Shown: positions 53,531 through 64,000 of the stretch, one piece after another
Layout: each line of letters opens with the position of its first letter
How positions within the stretch are numbered: position 1 is the first letter of the stretch
Assembly (NCBI RefSeq): GCF_011045165.1
Contig: NZ_JAAKZI010000002.1
Span: 224,829 to 288,828, forward strand
Direction: 5' to 3'
Source: Arthrobacter silviterrae
Lineage (GTDB): Bacteria; Actinomycetota; Actinomycetes; Actinomycetales; Micrococcaceae
DNA length: 64,000 bases
Translations under genes and position numbers: made by a program
The notes under the pieces: generated by a model
Seen by the model: the letters and a program-made list of their open reading frames with translations, nothing else
Databases searched by the model: none
What the model was told of the DNA's origin: nothing

Positions 53531-53536
53531 TAAGGT
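53531..53536 (+). promoter_or_regulatory. -10 hexamer of a probable leaderless transcript (diacylglycerol kinase gene)
   Basis: TAAGGT ends nine bases before the ATG at 53546, with no ribosome binding site between. Confidence 0.5.
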
Positions 53537-53545
53537 TAGAGAATC

Positions 53546-54613
53546 ATGCCTACCGAAGCCCTCGTCGCCATCATCGTGCTCATCATCGTGCTTGCTGTGG
53601 GATTCAGCTGGCTGGGTGTGCGCAAGCTCGCCCAAAAGCACACGCGCAGCGCGGTGGCCGAATCCCCCCACAAAATCCGCGCGGACGCGCAGAAGGTGGC
53701 GTTTATTTACAACCCCACCAAGATAGGTGCCGACGCAGCCAAGACCCTGCTGCTGCGCTCCACCAGCCTGGCGGGCTGGCCGGAGCCCATCTTCCTGGAG
53801 ACAACGGCGGAGGACCCGGGGGTCGCCATGGCGGGCCAGGCGCTGGAGGCGAAGGCCGACGTCGTTATTGTGGGCGGCGGCGACGGCACAGTGCGCGCTG
53901 TGGGCCAGGCCCTGCGGCACACCGAAGTTCCCTTGGGCATCATCCCGCTGGGCACGGGCAACCTGCTGGCCCGCAACCTGGAACTGGACGTCAACGACAT
54001 TGCCGGCAATGTCCAGGTGGCCCTGTTCGGACACCAAAGGCACATCGACGCCGGCCTCATGGAGCTGGAGAACGAAGTCACCGGGGCGGTGTCAAAGAAG
54101 TCGTTCATGGTGATTGCCGGGCTGGGCATGGACGCCGAAGTCATGAACGACACCAATTCCAAGCTGAAGGAGTCCGTGGGCTGGCTGGCCTACAGCGAGG
54201 CCGGCCTGCGCCACATGGCGGGCCGGCGCAAAAAGGTCAGCATTGCCCTGGACGACCAGCCGGCCCAGCAGCGCAAGGTCCGCTCGGTGCTGTTTGCCAA
54301 CTGCGGGCTGCTGCCGGGAGGCATCGACTTTGTCCCCAATGCCCTGATCGACGACGGCGTGCTGGACGTGGTGGTCATCAGCCCGCGCAGCGCCCTCGGC
54401 TGGATGGCAATGGTCGGCAAGGTGGTCTTCCAGCACAATAACCGCCTGCCTGTCATTGACTTTTACCGCTCCCAGCAGCTGGTCATCCGGACCGTGATGC
54501 CCGTGGAGACACAGGTCGACGGCGACCCGTCGGGCACGGCCACCGTGGTCAAGGTCAGTGTTGAGCACAAGGCCGTGCTGGTGCGCGTGGCGGCCCCCAA
54601 CACGCCCGCGTAG
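53546..54613 (+). CDS. Diacylglycerol kinase family lipid kinase
   Basis: 355 residues. A single N-terminal membrane helix (about 4-25) anchors a DAGK catalytic domain: F-I-Y-N-P-T-K near 55, the nucleotide loop V-G-G-G-D-G-T-V-R near 112 and P-L-G-T-G-N-L-L-A-R-N-L near 135. A C-terminal beta-rich lobe with N-C-G-L-L-P-G-G and D-D-G-V-L-D-V-V follows. Such enzymes phosphorylate diacylglycerol or related lipids such as sphingosine-like substrates; the exact lipid is not known. Confidence 0.9.
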   Translation: MPTEALVAIIVLIIVLAVGFSWLGVRKLAQKHTRSAVAESPHKIRADAQKVAFIYNPTKIGADAAKTLLLRSTSLAGWPEPIFLETTAEDPGVAMAGQALEAKADVVIVGGGDGTVRAVGQALRHTEVPLGIIPLGTGNLLARNLELDVNDIAGNVQVALFGHQRHIDAGLMELENEVTGAVSKKSFMVIAGLGMDAEVMNDTNSKLKESVGWLAYSEAGLRHMAGRRKKVSIALDDQPAQQRKVRSVLFANCGLLPGGIDFVPNALIDDGVLDVVVISPRSALGWMAMVGKVVFQHNNRLPVIDFYRSQQLVIRTVMPVETQVDGDPSGTATVVKVSVEHKAVLVRVAAPNTPA

Positions 54614-54620
54614 CACTTTC

Positions 54621-54644
54621 CGGCTGTTGCGGTTCGAACAGCCG
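54621..54644. terminator. Hairpin between the diacylglycerol kinase gene and the small acidic gene
   Basis: CGGCTGTT (54621-54628) and AACAGCCG (54637-54644) pair exactly around eight bases between the two convergent stop codons. Confidence 0.65.
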
Positions 54645-54649
54645 CGGAG

Positions 54650-54823
54650 CTAGTCGGTTTCGGGGCGAAGCGACTGCTCCTTGATCAGGCGTTCTTCCTC
54701 GTCAAAGCGCAGCTCATTGGCGTCGTCGCCCTCGTCGCCCACCGAGGTGTCCCGGCCCTCGATAGTGCCCGGGTTGACAATGGTGCCTTCCTCGCTGCTG
54801 TCCTTGGTTCCTGGAGAAACCAT
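54650..54823 (-). CDS. Small acidic protein of unknown function
   Basis: 57 residues from an ATG with a GGAAGGGG site about eight bases upstream. It has no hydrophobic segment and is rich in Asp, Glu, Gly and Thr (G-D-E-G-D-D-A-N-E-L-R-F-D-E-E-E-R-L), probably partly disordered. A longer in-frame start at 54925 lacks support. No recognisable domain. Confidence 0.55.
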   Translation of the reverse strand: MVSPGTKDSSEEGTIVNPGTIEGRDTSVGDEGDDANELRFDEEERLIKEQSLRPETD

Positions 54824-54945
54824 TGTGAGCCACCCCTTCCCTGACATGGGTGGCAACGCAGTGGTTTCCACCCGACCCGCGCAAACTCCTTGCGCAGATA
54901 TGCAAAGCATAGGCTTGCCCGGCACTTCCTGAAAGGGGGCGGCCC

Positions 54946-55890
54946 CTACCTGCCCAGCAGCGCCTTGACCCAGGCGTCGGCCTCCGCGAACGCCTGGTCC
55001 GCATTGTAGGGGTGGACCACCGGCGGCTGTTGGTCCGCCCGCGGATACGAACCCAGAAATGACAGGCCCGGGCTCACCCGGTGCAGGCCGCGGAGGGCGT
55101 CGGCCACGCGGGCATCCCCGATATGGCCGTCCACGTCCACGCTGAAGGAGTAGTGGCCCAGGAACTGGCCCGTGGGGCGTGACTCGATGCGGCTGAGGTT
55201 CACGCCGCGGCTGGCAAACTGCTCCAGGATCTCCATCAGGGCGCCGGGGCGGTCCTCCGGCAGCGGAATTGACAGCGTGGTCTTGTCTGCTCCCGTTGGT
55301 GCCGGGAGCAGGCCGGGCCGGCCCACCAGGACAAAGCGGGTCACTGCCCCGATGTTGTCCTCAATGCCAGACGCCAGCACGGCCAGCCCGGTCCGCTCCG
55401 CCACCAGGGACGCGCAAACGGCTGCCTGGTAGGCCGGGCGGTCCTCCAGCAGGCCGTACGCGGCGGCCGCCGTCGAATTGCTTGGCACGTGCACGGCGTC
55501 GGGCAGGTTCGCTTGGAACCAGTCGCGGGTCTGGGCCCACGCGTGCGGGTGCGTGCCCACATGCGTCACGTCAGCCAGGGACACGCCAGGCCGGGCCACC
55601 AGGACAAAGCTGACCGGCACCACTGCCTCGGCCAGGATCCGCAGTTCGTCCCCTCCGGAAATGGCATCCAGGGTGGCCGGAACGCCGCCTTCAATGGAGT
55701 TTTCAATGGGCAGCATGGCCGCCAGCGCCTCGCCGGCGCGTACCTTCGCCAGGGCGGCGGCAGTGTTGGTGGACGGGATGCGCGGCGCCGCGGCCGCGCC
55801 GGGAACCTGCAGCAGGGCCGACTCCGTAAACGTCCCCTCCGGGCCCAGGTAGGTGTAGGGCAGGGTGGATGGGCCGGGCGCGGAAGTCAT
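54946..55890 (-). CDS. pheA: Prephenate dehydratase
   Basis: Converts prephenate to phenylpyruvate in phenylalanine synthesis. 314 residues: the catalytic periplasmic-binding-like domain begins Y-L-G-P-E-G-T-F-T-E-S-A and contains the essential T-R-F triplet (G-A-V-T-R-F-V-L-V-G near 190). A C-terminal ACT domain for feedback by phenylalanine has G-A-L-M-E-I-L-E-Q-F and the E-S-R-P motif. No chorismate mutase domain is fused. Confidence 0.96.
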   Translation of the reverse strand: MTSAPGPSTLPYTYLGPEGTFTESALLQVPGAAAAPRIPSTNTAAALAKVRAGEALAAMLPIENSIEGGVPATLDAISGGDELRILAEAVVPVSFVLVARPGVSLADVTHVGTHPHAWAQTRDWFQANLPDAVHVPSNSTAAAAYGLLEDRPAYQAAVCASLVAERTGLAVLASGIEDNIGAVTRFVLVGRPGLLPAPTGADKTTLSIPLPEDRPGALMEILEQFASRGVNLSRIESRPTGQFLGHYSFSVDVDGHIGDARVADALRGLHRVSPGLSFLGSYPRADQQPPVVHPYNADQAFAEADAWVKALLGR

Positions 55891-55920
55891 GGGGTGCCTG
55901 TCAGGTGGAAGGGATGTGGT

Positions 55921-56253
55921 TTACAGGACGCGCGGGGTTTCGCCGTTGTCGGAGACCATGGGCTTGCCAGCCTCAAGCCAGGCACCCATGCCGCCCACCA
56001 CGTTGAACGCCGTGTAGCCGTTCTGGGTCAACCAATTCGTGGCGCGGAAGGAACGTCCGCCGGTGCGGCAGATGACGTTCAGGTCCACGTCCGGGTCCAG
56101 GCTGTCCAGGCGCTCCGGGAGCTGCTCCAGGGGGATGTGGAGGGCGCCGTCAATGTGCCCGGCCTCCCACTCGTAGTCTTCACGGACATCCAATATCACG
56201 GCGCCGCCAGCCAATTCCTCCACCGTGACGTTCATGATGTCTGACATGGTCAT
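55921..56253 (-). CDS. Rhodanese-like sulfurtransferase domain protein
   Basis: 110 residues, a single rhodanese domain. The active-site loop is I-C-R-T-G-G-R-S with Cys near residue 61; the N-terminal L-D-V-R-E-D-Y-E-W-E-A-G-H-I-D-G-A is the CH2A-type signature. Starts upstream of pheA with 30 bases between. Physiological sulfur donor unknown. Confidence 0.9.
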   Translation of the reverse strand: MTMSDIMNVTVEELAGGAVILDVREDYEWEAGHIDGALHIPLEQLPERLDSLDPDVDLNVICRTGGRSFRATNWLTQNGYTAFNVVGGMGAWLEAGKPMVSDNGETPRVL

Positions 56254-56314
56254 TTCTCCTGCTTAAAAGGGGTGCAATCCTGTTAAGCGTATCGCCCGGC
56301 GGCCCGCCCCAATG

Positions 56315-56329
56315 TGACGTCCCACGTCA
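56315..56329. promoter_or_regulatory. Perfect 6-3-6 palindrome upstream of the POT gene
   Basis: TGACGT-CCC-ACGTCA lies 21-35 bases before the preferred GTG at 56350 and in the gap to the divergent rhodanese gene, so it could regulate either. No regulator gene is nearby. Confidence 0.5.
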
Positions 56330-56349
56330 TAAATGCAAAAATTGATCAA

Positions 56350-57828
<1,479 letters not shown>

Positions 57829-57846
57829 CGCTTCTTTAAGCACGAC

Positions 57847-57872
57847 GGCGGCCCCCGGGTTTGGGGGCCGCC
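57847..57872. terminator. Hairpin terminator between the POT gene and the DUF4190-type gene
   Basis: GGCGGCCCCC (57847-57856) and GGGGGCCGCC (57863-57872) pair exactly around six bases; GTGTTTTG follows on the + strand. It begins with the shared AAGCACGACGGCGG head. Confidence 0.85.
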
Positions 57873-57903
57873 GCGGTGTTTTGCTGTGCTTGGGTTTGCC
57901 GGC

Positions 57904-58470
57904 TCAGAGGCCCGAAACCACCGAGGACCACTCGCTGCTGCTGGCGTTCGGATCGTAGCTCAGGGACGACGCCAGGAAGACCAGGAAGGCATAGATCCCC
58001 ACGTAGATCACCAGCGCCAGGTAGTTGGTGATCAGGCCCGTGATGGAGAACGGCTTGCCTTGCGGGCTTTCCTTCTTCATGCCGATGTGGCCCAGCACGA
58101 TGCCCACGATTTGCGGAACTATCAACCAGCCGGCAATGAAGAGCGACACCAGGCCGATGATCATGCTGGACAGGCTCAGCCCGCGCGGGCCGCTGGTGGC
58201 GTCAATGTAGCCGGGGCCGCCCTGGTAAAACGTGGCCGGGGCAAACTGAGGCTGCTGGAACTGCCCGGCGGGCCCGCCGTACGGGTTCTGGCCGTACTGC
58301 GGTTGCCCGTAGGGGTTCTGGCCGTAGGGCGGCTGGCCGTAGGGATTGTCCGACGGCGGCGTGTAGGGCACGTCCGACTGCGGCGGGCCGGGCGGGGCCG
58401 TATACCCGGGGGGCGTGTAGCCCGGAGGCGTTCCGGGATATTGCTGCGGCTGATCCGGCTGGTTGGACAC
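57904..58470 (-). CDS. DUF4190-type membrane protein with Pro/Tyr/Gln-rich N-terminus
   Basis: 188 residues from a GTG with GGAG about seven bases upstream. The first 95 residues are low-complexity, with repeats such as [10 protein letters not shown] and [10 protein letters not shown]. Two or three hydrophobic helices follow in the second half (about 100-130 and 145-170), with the DUF4190 pattern I-I-G-L-V-S-L-F and [10 protein letters not shown]. Such proteins are common in actinobacteria, and their function is unknown. Confidence 0.75.
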   Translation of the reverse strand: MSNQPDQPQQYPGTPPGYTPPGYTAPPGPPQSDVPYTPPSDNPYGQPPYGQNPYGQPQYGQNPYGGPAGQFQQPQFAPATFYQGGPGYIDATSGPRGLSLSSMIIGLVSLFIAGWLIVPQIVGIVLGHIGMKKESPQGKPFSITGLITNYLALVIYVGIYAFLVFLASSLSYDPNASSSEWSSVVSGL

Positions 58471-58624
58471 GGGTGGCTCCTGCTGGGTGCGGCCCGGTGC
58501 GGGGCCAAGTGAATGGGGGAAACTTGGCTTCCATCGTAGTCCAGCATTTGGTCCGCCCCGGCATGCCTGGGCCCAAAAGGGTCCACACTGTGACAAATGC
58601 GTGCGAACGGCGGCACTGCTCTGT

Positions 58625-58630
58625 CATGCT
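58625..58630 (+). promoter_or_regulatory. -10-like hexamer of a possible leaderless transcript (pgm)
   Basis: CATGCT ends six bases before the pgm ATG at 58637. The match to TAnnnT is weaker than at the other sites, but spacing is the same and no ribosome binding site is present. Confidence 0.4.
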
Positions 58631-58636
58631 GGGACC

Positions 58637-60280
<1,644 letters not shown>

Positions 60281-60307
60281 CGACAGGCACAAGCCGCCGC
60301 ACACCCG

Positions 60308-61243
60308 TCAGTGATGGGCGCCGAGCTCGTGTTCGGCGTGCCCCACGGGCTCTAGCTGGAACGTGGAGTGCTCGATGCTGATTGAGAAGTGGCCTGCCAC
60401 GCACGTCTGGAGCTGGTCCAACATGGCGGGGGCGTGGCCGTCGTGGAAGCATTCTTCATCCACCACGACGTGCGCGGAAAGGATCGGCAGGCCGGTGGCG
60501 ATCTGGCTGGCGTGCAGGTCATGGACGGCACGGACGTGGTCGATTTCCATGATGTGGGCGCGGACTTTGTCCAGGTCAAGCCCGGCGGGGGTTGATTCGA
60601 GCAGCACGCCAACGGTTTCCAGCAGCAGTTTCACGGTGCGCGGGAGGATGAGCGCACCGATCAGCATGGCCACGACGGCGTCGGCCTGCATCCAGCCCGT
60701 GGTGGAAATGACCACGGCCGCCACAATGACGGCCACCGAGCCGAGCGCGTCATTCATGACCTCCAGGAACGCGGCCCGCATGTTGAAGTTCTTGCTGCGC
60801 CCGCCCATCAGCACCACCAGGGAAATGACGTTGCCGGCCAGGCCGATGGCGCCAAACCAGATCATCTCCCCGGAGGCAATGTCAGCGGGATGGAACAGCC
60901 GCTGCACGCCTTCCACCAAGACCACCAGGCCGACGGCGAGCAGCACCGCAGCCTGCGCGGTTGCGGCCAGCACCTCGGCGCGGGCAAAGCCCCAGGTGCG
61001 CCGGTTGGTCGAGGGCCGGGCCATGAGCCGGGCCGCGAGCAGCGCCATGGCCAGTCCGCCGGCATCGGTGAGGACGTGGGCGGAGTCAAAGAGCAGGGCC
61101 AGGGAGCCGGTCAGCAGCGCGCCGATGACCTGGAGGACAAAAACGGCCAGCGTTACGCCGAGGGCTGTCAGCAGGCGGCCCTGATGGGTCTCCCCCGGGG
61201 CGCCGCCATGCGAATGGCCGTGGGAATGATCGTGTCCTGACAT
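60308..61243 (-). CDS. Cation diffusion facilitator (CzcD/ZitB-like)
   Basis: Proton-coupled divalent metal exporter, 311 residues. A His-rich N-terminus (H-D-H-S-H-G-H-S-H-G) is followed by six membrane helices with the metal-site Asp residues in F-D-S-A-H-V-L-T-D near 55 and V-M-N-D-A-L-G near 160, then a cytoplasmic domain. Divergent from a CmtR-like sensor with an inverted repeat between, so it is probably induced by metal such as Cd, Zn or Pb. Confidence 0.91.
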   Translation of the reverse strand: MSGHDHSHGHSHGGAPGETHQGRLLTALGVTLAVFVLQVIGALLTGSLALLFDSAHVLTDAGGLAMALLAARLMARPSTNRRTWGFARAEVLAATAQAAVLLAVGLVVLVEGVQRLFHPADIASGEMIWFGAIGLAGNVISLVVLMGGRSKNFNMRAAFLEVMNDALGSVAVIVAAVVISTTGWMQADAVVAMLIGALILPRTVKLLLETVGVLLESTPAGLDLDKVRAHIMEIDHVRAVHDLHASQIATGLPILSAHVVVDEECFHDGHAPAMLDQLQTCVAGHFSISIEHSTFQLEPVGHAEHELGAHH

Positions 61244-61252
61244 GCCTCAATA

Positions 61253-61286
61253 GTACATCCATTGCTGAATCCATCAAAGGGTGTAC
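61253..61286. promoter_or_regulatory. 12-10-12 inverted repeat, candidate operator of the CmtR-like regulator
   Basis: GTACATCCATTG (61253-61264) and CAAAGGGTGTAC (61275-61286) are complementary at 10 of 12 positions and lie between the divergent CDF and ArsR-type genes. Confidence 0.65.
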
Positions 61287-61296
61287 CATATTGAGA

Positions 61297-61626
61297 ATGA
61301 AGCCCATTAGCAATGCTGCGGTGCTGGCCCGGTTTGGCTACGCCATCTCAGACCCCACCCGGGCGCAAATCCTCATGGAGCTGGCACAGGCGCCCAGCTA
61401 TCCGGCGTCGTTGGCGGACAAACTGGGGGTCTCGCGCCAAAGCATCTCCAACCACTTGTCCTGCCTGCGTGACTGCGGGCTCGCCGTGGCGGTGGCGGAG
61501 GGGCGCCGCTCACGCTACGAACTGGCCCACCCCGCCCTGTCCCACGCGCTCAACGACCTGCTCGGCGTGGTTTTGCAGGTTGAGCCCGGCCACCACGCGA
61601 ATGGTGCAGGGGGCCGCCCGGTCTAG
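61297..61626 (+). CDS. ArsR/SmtB-family metal sensor, CmtR-like
   Basis: 109 residues from the ATG at 61297 (a TTG six bases upstream is also possible). Winged helix with D-P-T-R-A-Q-I-L and recognition helix S-R-Q-S-I-S-N-H-L-S-C-L-R-D-C-G-L-A. The C-x3-C pair in this helix is the Cd/Pb site known from CmtR. CmtR has a third Cys in its tail; here the tail has H-H (P-G-H-H-A-N-G) and no Cys. It probably represses the divergent CDF gene. The 3' end overlaps the amidotransferase stop by four bases. Confidence 0.86.
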   Translation: MKPISNAAVLARFGYAISDPTRAQILMELAQAPSYPASLADKLGVSRQSISNHLSCLRDCGLAVAVAEGRRSRYELAHPALSHALNDLLGVVLQVEPGHHANGAGGRPV

Positions 61627-62483
61627 AGAGCAGCGCCCGCAGGCGGCTGGGGATCGCCCAGCACCAGGCGGCGTGCCGGCTCGGGTGGCAGCGGCCGGCT
61701 GCACTTCAGGTTCAAGCCGTCGTCAACATGGAGCAGCTCGCCCGGTTCCAGCATCCGCCAGCCGGGATCGCCGTCCATGGGTTCCGTGGCCACCACCACC
61801 GACCGTTTCCCGGCCAAATCCTGGCTGTGACCGTGAATGCGGGCGGAGTCGACCGCCAGCGGCCGGCCGTCCGCGTGCCCTCCCGGCTGGCGTTCCAGGA
61901 CGTGGAGTTCGTGGGTTTCCGGATACCGCAGGGCCCACAGCTCCGTGGCCGTGGACATGACCAGGTTGAGGCTGTAAACCGGCAAGTTGCCGGCAATCCA
62001 GCCGACTGCCGCAGTGATTCCTGCCGCCACGTCGCCGCCGTTCCTTCTGGTTTCCAGCGTGACCAGGGCAAACATCCGCTCGCTGTCCGTTTGCCCGCGG
62101 ACCAGGCCCGCGCCGCCCAAGCCGGCCAACCGCGCGTCGAGCTTGTCCAGCTCGCCAAAGGCGCCGTTGTGCGCAAAGATGCGCCCGTCCTGTTCGAACG
62201 GGTGGGTGTTGGCCTCCGTGTGGGCGCCCGTGGTGGCGTACCTGACGTGGGCCACGAACGTGGTGCTTTCCAGTTCACGGGCCGCGGTGGCAAATGCCGC
62301 GTCCTCGTAGGCGGCGATGGCCTGTTTTGAAATTGCCGGCTGGCCGCCCGCCGTGAAAATGCCGATACCGGTGCCGTCGGGCTCGCGGCGGCTCTGTTCG
62401 GAGAGGCTGTCCGGGGCCTTGAGCAGCCAGAATGTCGCCTTGACCGGATCAGCTCCGGCATGCAGTCCAAAGAGCCTACACAT
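61623..62483 (-). CDS. Class II glutamine amidotransferase (YafJ/EgtC-like)
   Basis: 286 residues starting M-C-R-L-F-G-L, with Cys2 as the N-terminal nucleophile after removal of Met. Other Ntn-amidotransferase features are F-V-A-H-V-R-Y-A-T near residue 77, N-T-H-P-F near 90 and F-A-H-N-G-A-F-G near 105. No synthase domain is fused and no ergothioneine genes are nearby, so the acceptor is unknown. The ATG has no ribosome binding site and follows TAGGAT by six bases. Confidence 0.87.
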   Translation of the reverse strand: MCRLFGLHAGADPVKATFWLLKAPDSLSEQSRREPDGTGIGIFTAGGQPAISKQAIAAYEDAAFATAARELESTTFVAHVRYATTGAHTEANTHPFEQDGRIFAHNGAFGELDKLDARLAGLGGAGLVRGQTDSERMFALVTLETRRNGGDVAAGITAAVGWIAGNLPVYSLNLVMSTATELWALRYPETHELHVLERQPGGHADGRPLAVDSARIHGHSQDLAGKRSVVVATEPMDGDPGWRMLEPGELLHVDDGLNLKCSRPLPPEPARRLVLGDPQPPAGAAL

Positions 62484-62489
62484 ACCGTG

Positions 62490-62495
62490 ATCCTA
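62490..62495 (-). promoter_or_regulatory. -10 hexamer of a probable leaderless transcript (amidotransferase)
   Basis: TAGGAT on the minus strand ends six bases before the ATG at 62483. Confidence 0.6.
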
Positions 62496-62611
62496 GTCGC
62501 GAAGCGCGGAAATGGGTGGTTGGCGGCCCTCCCGACGCGGCCGGGGCGCCCATGCCGATATTCTTATCCGTGGCCGCACACAGTTGAAGCAGCGCACGGA
62601 AGAGGCACGCA

Positions 62612-63916
62612 ATGAGTTTGTTGGGCACCAAATGGACCGTCCACGGGGATGGCAGGACCATCAAGCCAGGCCAGGTTGTTTCACCGGATGAGAGGCTGAG
62701 CTGGCCGCGGACCGTCGGGATCGGCCTCCAGCACGTGGTGGCCATGTTCGGCGCCACGTTCCTGGTGCCCCTGCTGACCCACATGCCCCCGGCCACCACC
62801 TTGTTCTTCTCCGGCATCGGCACCCTTTTCTTCCTGGTCCTCACCCGGGGCCGCGTACCCAGCTACCTGGGCTCCAGTTTTGCCTTCATTGCCCCGATTC
62901 TGGCCTCGCAGCAGCAGTTTGGCGTGGCCGGGGCGCTGGGCGGGGTTGTGGTGGCGGGCGTAACGCTGGCCGTGCTGGGCCTGGTGGTGCAGAAATTTGG
63001 CGCCACCTGGATCAACCGCCTCATGCCGGCGCCGGTCACCGGCACCATCGTGGCGTTGATCGGGCTGAACCTGGCACCGTCCGCGAAGTCCAACTTTGAA
63101 AAGGCGCCCGTCACGGCCATCACCACCTTGCTGGTCATCATCCTGGTCAGCGTGCTGTTCCGCGGAATCCTGGGCCGGCTGGCCATTTTGGTGGGCGTGG
63201 TGGCCGGCTACCTGGTGGCCGTGCTGCGCGGCGAGGTGGACTTCTCCAAGCTCCACGAGGCCGCGTGGATCGGCCTGCCGCACTTCCAGACGCCCGTGTT
63301 CCACTTTGCCGTCCTGGGCCTGTTCATCCCCGTGGTGCTGGTCCTGGTGGCCGAAAACATTGGCCATGTGAAGTCCGTGGCCCTGATGACGGGAGAGGAC
63401 CTGGATCCCTATGCGGGCCGCGCCATCATAGCCGACGGCGTTGCCACCACCCTGGCCGGCCTGGGCGGCGGCTCCGGCACCACCACCTATGCCGAAAACA
63501 TCGGCGTCATGGCGGCCACCAAGGTGTATTCCACGGCCGCGTACTACGTGGCCGGTGCGGCAGCCCTGCTGCTCAGCTTTTCCCCGAAGTTTGGCGAATT
63601 GATCGCCACGGTGCCGGTGGGCGTGCTGGGCGGTGCCGCCACGCTGCTGTACGGCATGATCGGCGTCCTGGGCGTGCGCATCTGGGTGCAGAACAAGGTG
63701 GACTTTTCCAACAACATCAACCTGACTACGGCCGCCGTCGCACTCATCATTGGCGTGGCCGACTTCACGTGGAATGCCGGCCAGCTCCAGTTTGCGGGCA
63801 TTGCCCTCGGCACCGGGGCCGCCCTGGCCGTCTACCACTCCATGCATGCGCTGGCGAAGTGGCGCGGCACGGCGGGCGACCCCCTCGAGCCCGAAAAGGA
63901 ACCCGCGCCACACTGA
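62612..63916 (+). CDS. Uracil-xanthine permease family transporter (NCS2)
   Basis: 434 residues with about 12-14 membrane helices. The N-terminal part has Q-H-V-V-A-M-F-G-A-T-F-L-V-P, the family pattern for helix 1 with the conserved Gln-His. The substrate motif is V-A-E-N-I-G-H-V-K-S-V near 250, with A-G-L-G-G-G-S-G-T-T-T-Y-A-E-N-I-G near 287, where the T-T-Y-x-E-N element fits uracil transporters. Proton symport of uracil is likely. Confidence 0.92.
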   Translation: MSLLGTKWTVHGDGRTIKPGQVVSPDERLSWPRTVGIGLQHVVAMFGATFLVPLLTHMPPATTLFFSGIGTLFFLVLTRGRVPSYLGSSFAFIAPILASQQQFGVAGALGGVVVAGVTLAVLGLVVQKFGATWINRLMPAPVTGTIVALIGLNLAPSAKSNFEKAPVTAITTLLVIILVSVLFRGILGRLAILVGVVAGYLVAVLRGEVDFSKLHEAAWIGLPHFQTPVFHFAVLGLFIPVVLVLVAENIGHVKSVALMTGEDLDPYAGRAIIADGVATTLAGLGGGSGTTTYAENIGVMAATKVYSTAAYYVAGAAALLLSFSPKFGELIATVPVGVLGGAATLLYGMIGVLGVRIWVQNKVDFSNNINLTTAAVALIIGVADFTWNAGQLQFAGIALGTGAALAVYHSMHALAKWRGTAGDPLEPEKEPAPH

Positions 63917-63933
63917 CCCCCGCCCCGTTGACA

Positions 63934-63981
63934 TTGGAGATAACCACCGCGGAGCTGCCCCGGGGAGGTGGTTATCTCCAA
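63934..63981. terminator. Perfect 15-bp hairpin after the uracil permease gene
   Basis: TTGGAGATAACCACC (63934-63948) pairs exactly with GGTGGTTATCTCCAA (63967-63981). An outer stem (CCCCGTTGA with TCGACGGGG, one mismatch) extends it. It begins 17 bases after the stop codon. No T-tract. Confidence 0.75.
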
Positions 63982-64000
63982 CTTCGACGGGGGCTAGATG

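Overview
The window is 64 kb of gene-dense, GC-rich chromosomal DNA from an actinobacterium. The gene content (Lsr2, ClpC, DisA-RadA, DUF3180, a CmtR-type sensor, WXG100-type proteins), the mixed ATG/GTG/TTG starts and several apparently leaderless promoters fit the Micrococcaceae, most likely Arthrobacter sensu lato. That taxonomic placement is inference. No rRNA, tRNA, CRISPR array, intact prophage or intact insertion sequence was seen. Layout, 0-15.8 kb: a PiT phosphate permease (cut by the window edge) and pstSCAB with a candidate PHO box; an efflux MFS pump with its MarR regulator and an operator-like repeat; a FUSC protein; radA; a degraded DUF222/HNH element with flanking repeats; disA; an exported protein of unknown function divergent from mutY; and the PTS-type dihydroxyacetone kinase dhaKLM. 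15.9-27.4 kb: a two-gene membrane glycosylation unit (GT39 plus GT2-GtrA), a two-component system, a GNAT NAGS-like enzyme, clpC, lsr2, a 50-residue membrane protein and lysS. 27.4-32.1 kb: a nucleoside catabolic cassette (nucleoside hydrolase, MFS, ribokinase) with a divergent LacI regulator and two palindromic operators. 32.1-45.8 kb: a long, tightly packed minus-strand housekeeping string running dacB, zinc metalloprotease, tilS, hpt, ftsH, folE, folP, folB, folK, DUF3180, two PH-domain proteins, DUF2520, panC. 46-51.2 kb is the accessory part: after ppa comes a four-gene cassette with a large WXG100-type protein, an EspG-like candidate chaperone, an RDD membrane protein and a second membrane protein; then a second DUF222/HNH relic abuts a beta-helix gene broken by a stop codon and a frameshift. 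51.2-64 kb: HAD phosphatase, serS, a diacylglycerol kinase-like protein, a small acidic protein, pheA, a rhodanese, a POT peptide transporter, a DUF4190-type protein, pgm, a metal efflux CDF with a CmtR-like regulator, a class II amidotransferase and a uracil permease. The most notable points are the orphan type VII-like cassette, the two DUF222/HNH relics that each lost different catalytic parts while keeping frame, a family of terminators sharing one head sequence, a set of nine probable leaderless promoters, and several well-formed operator candidates (PHO box, MarR, LacI, CmtR-like and a POT-gene palindrome).
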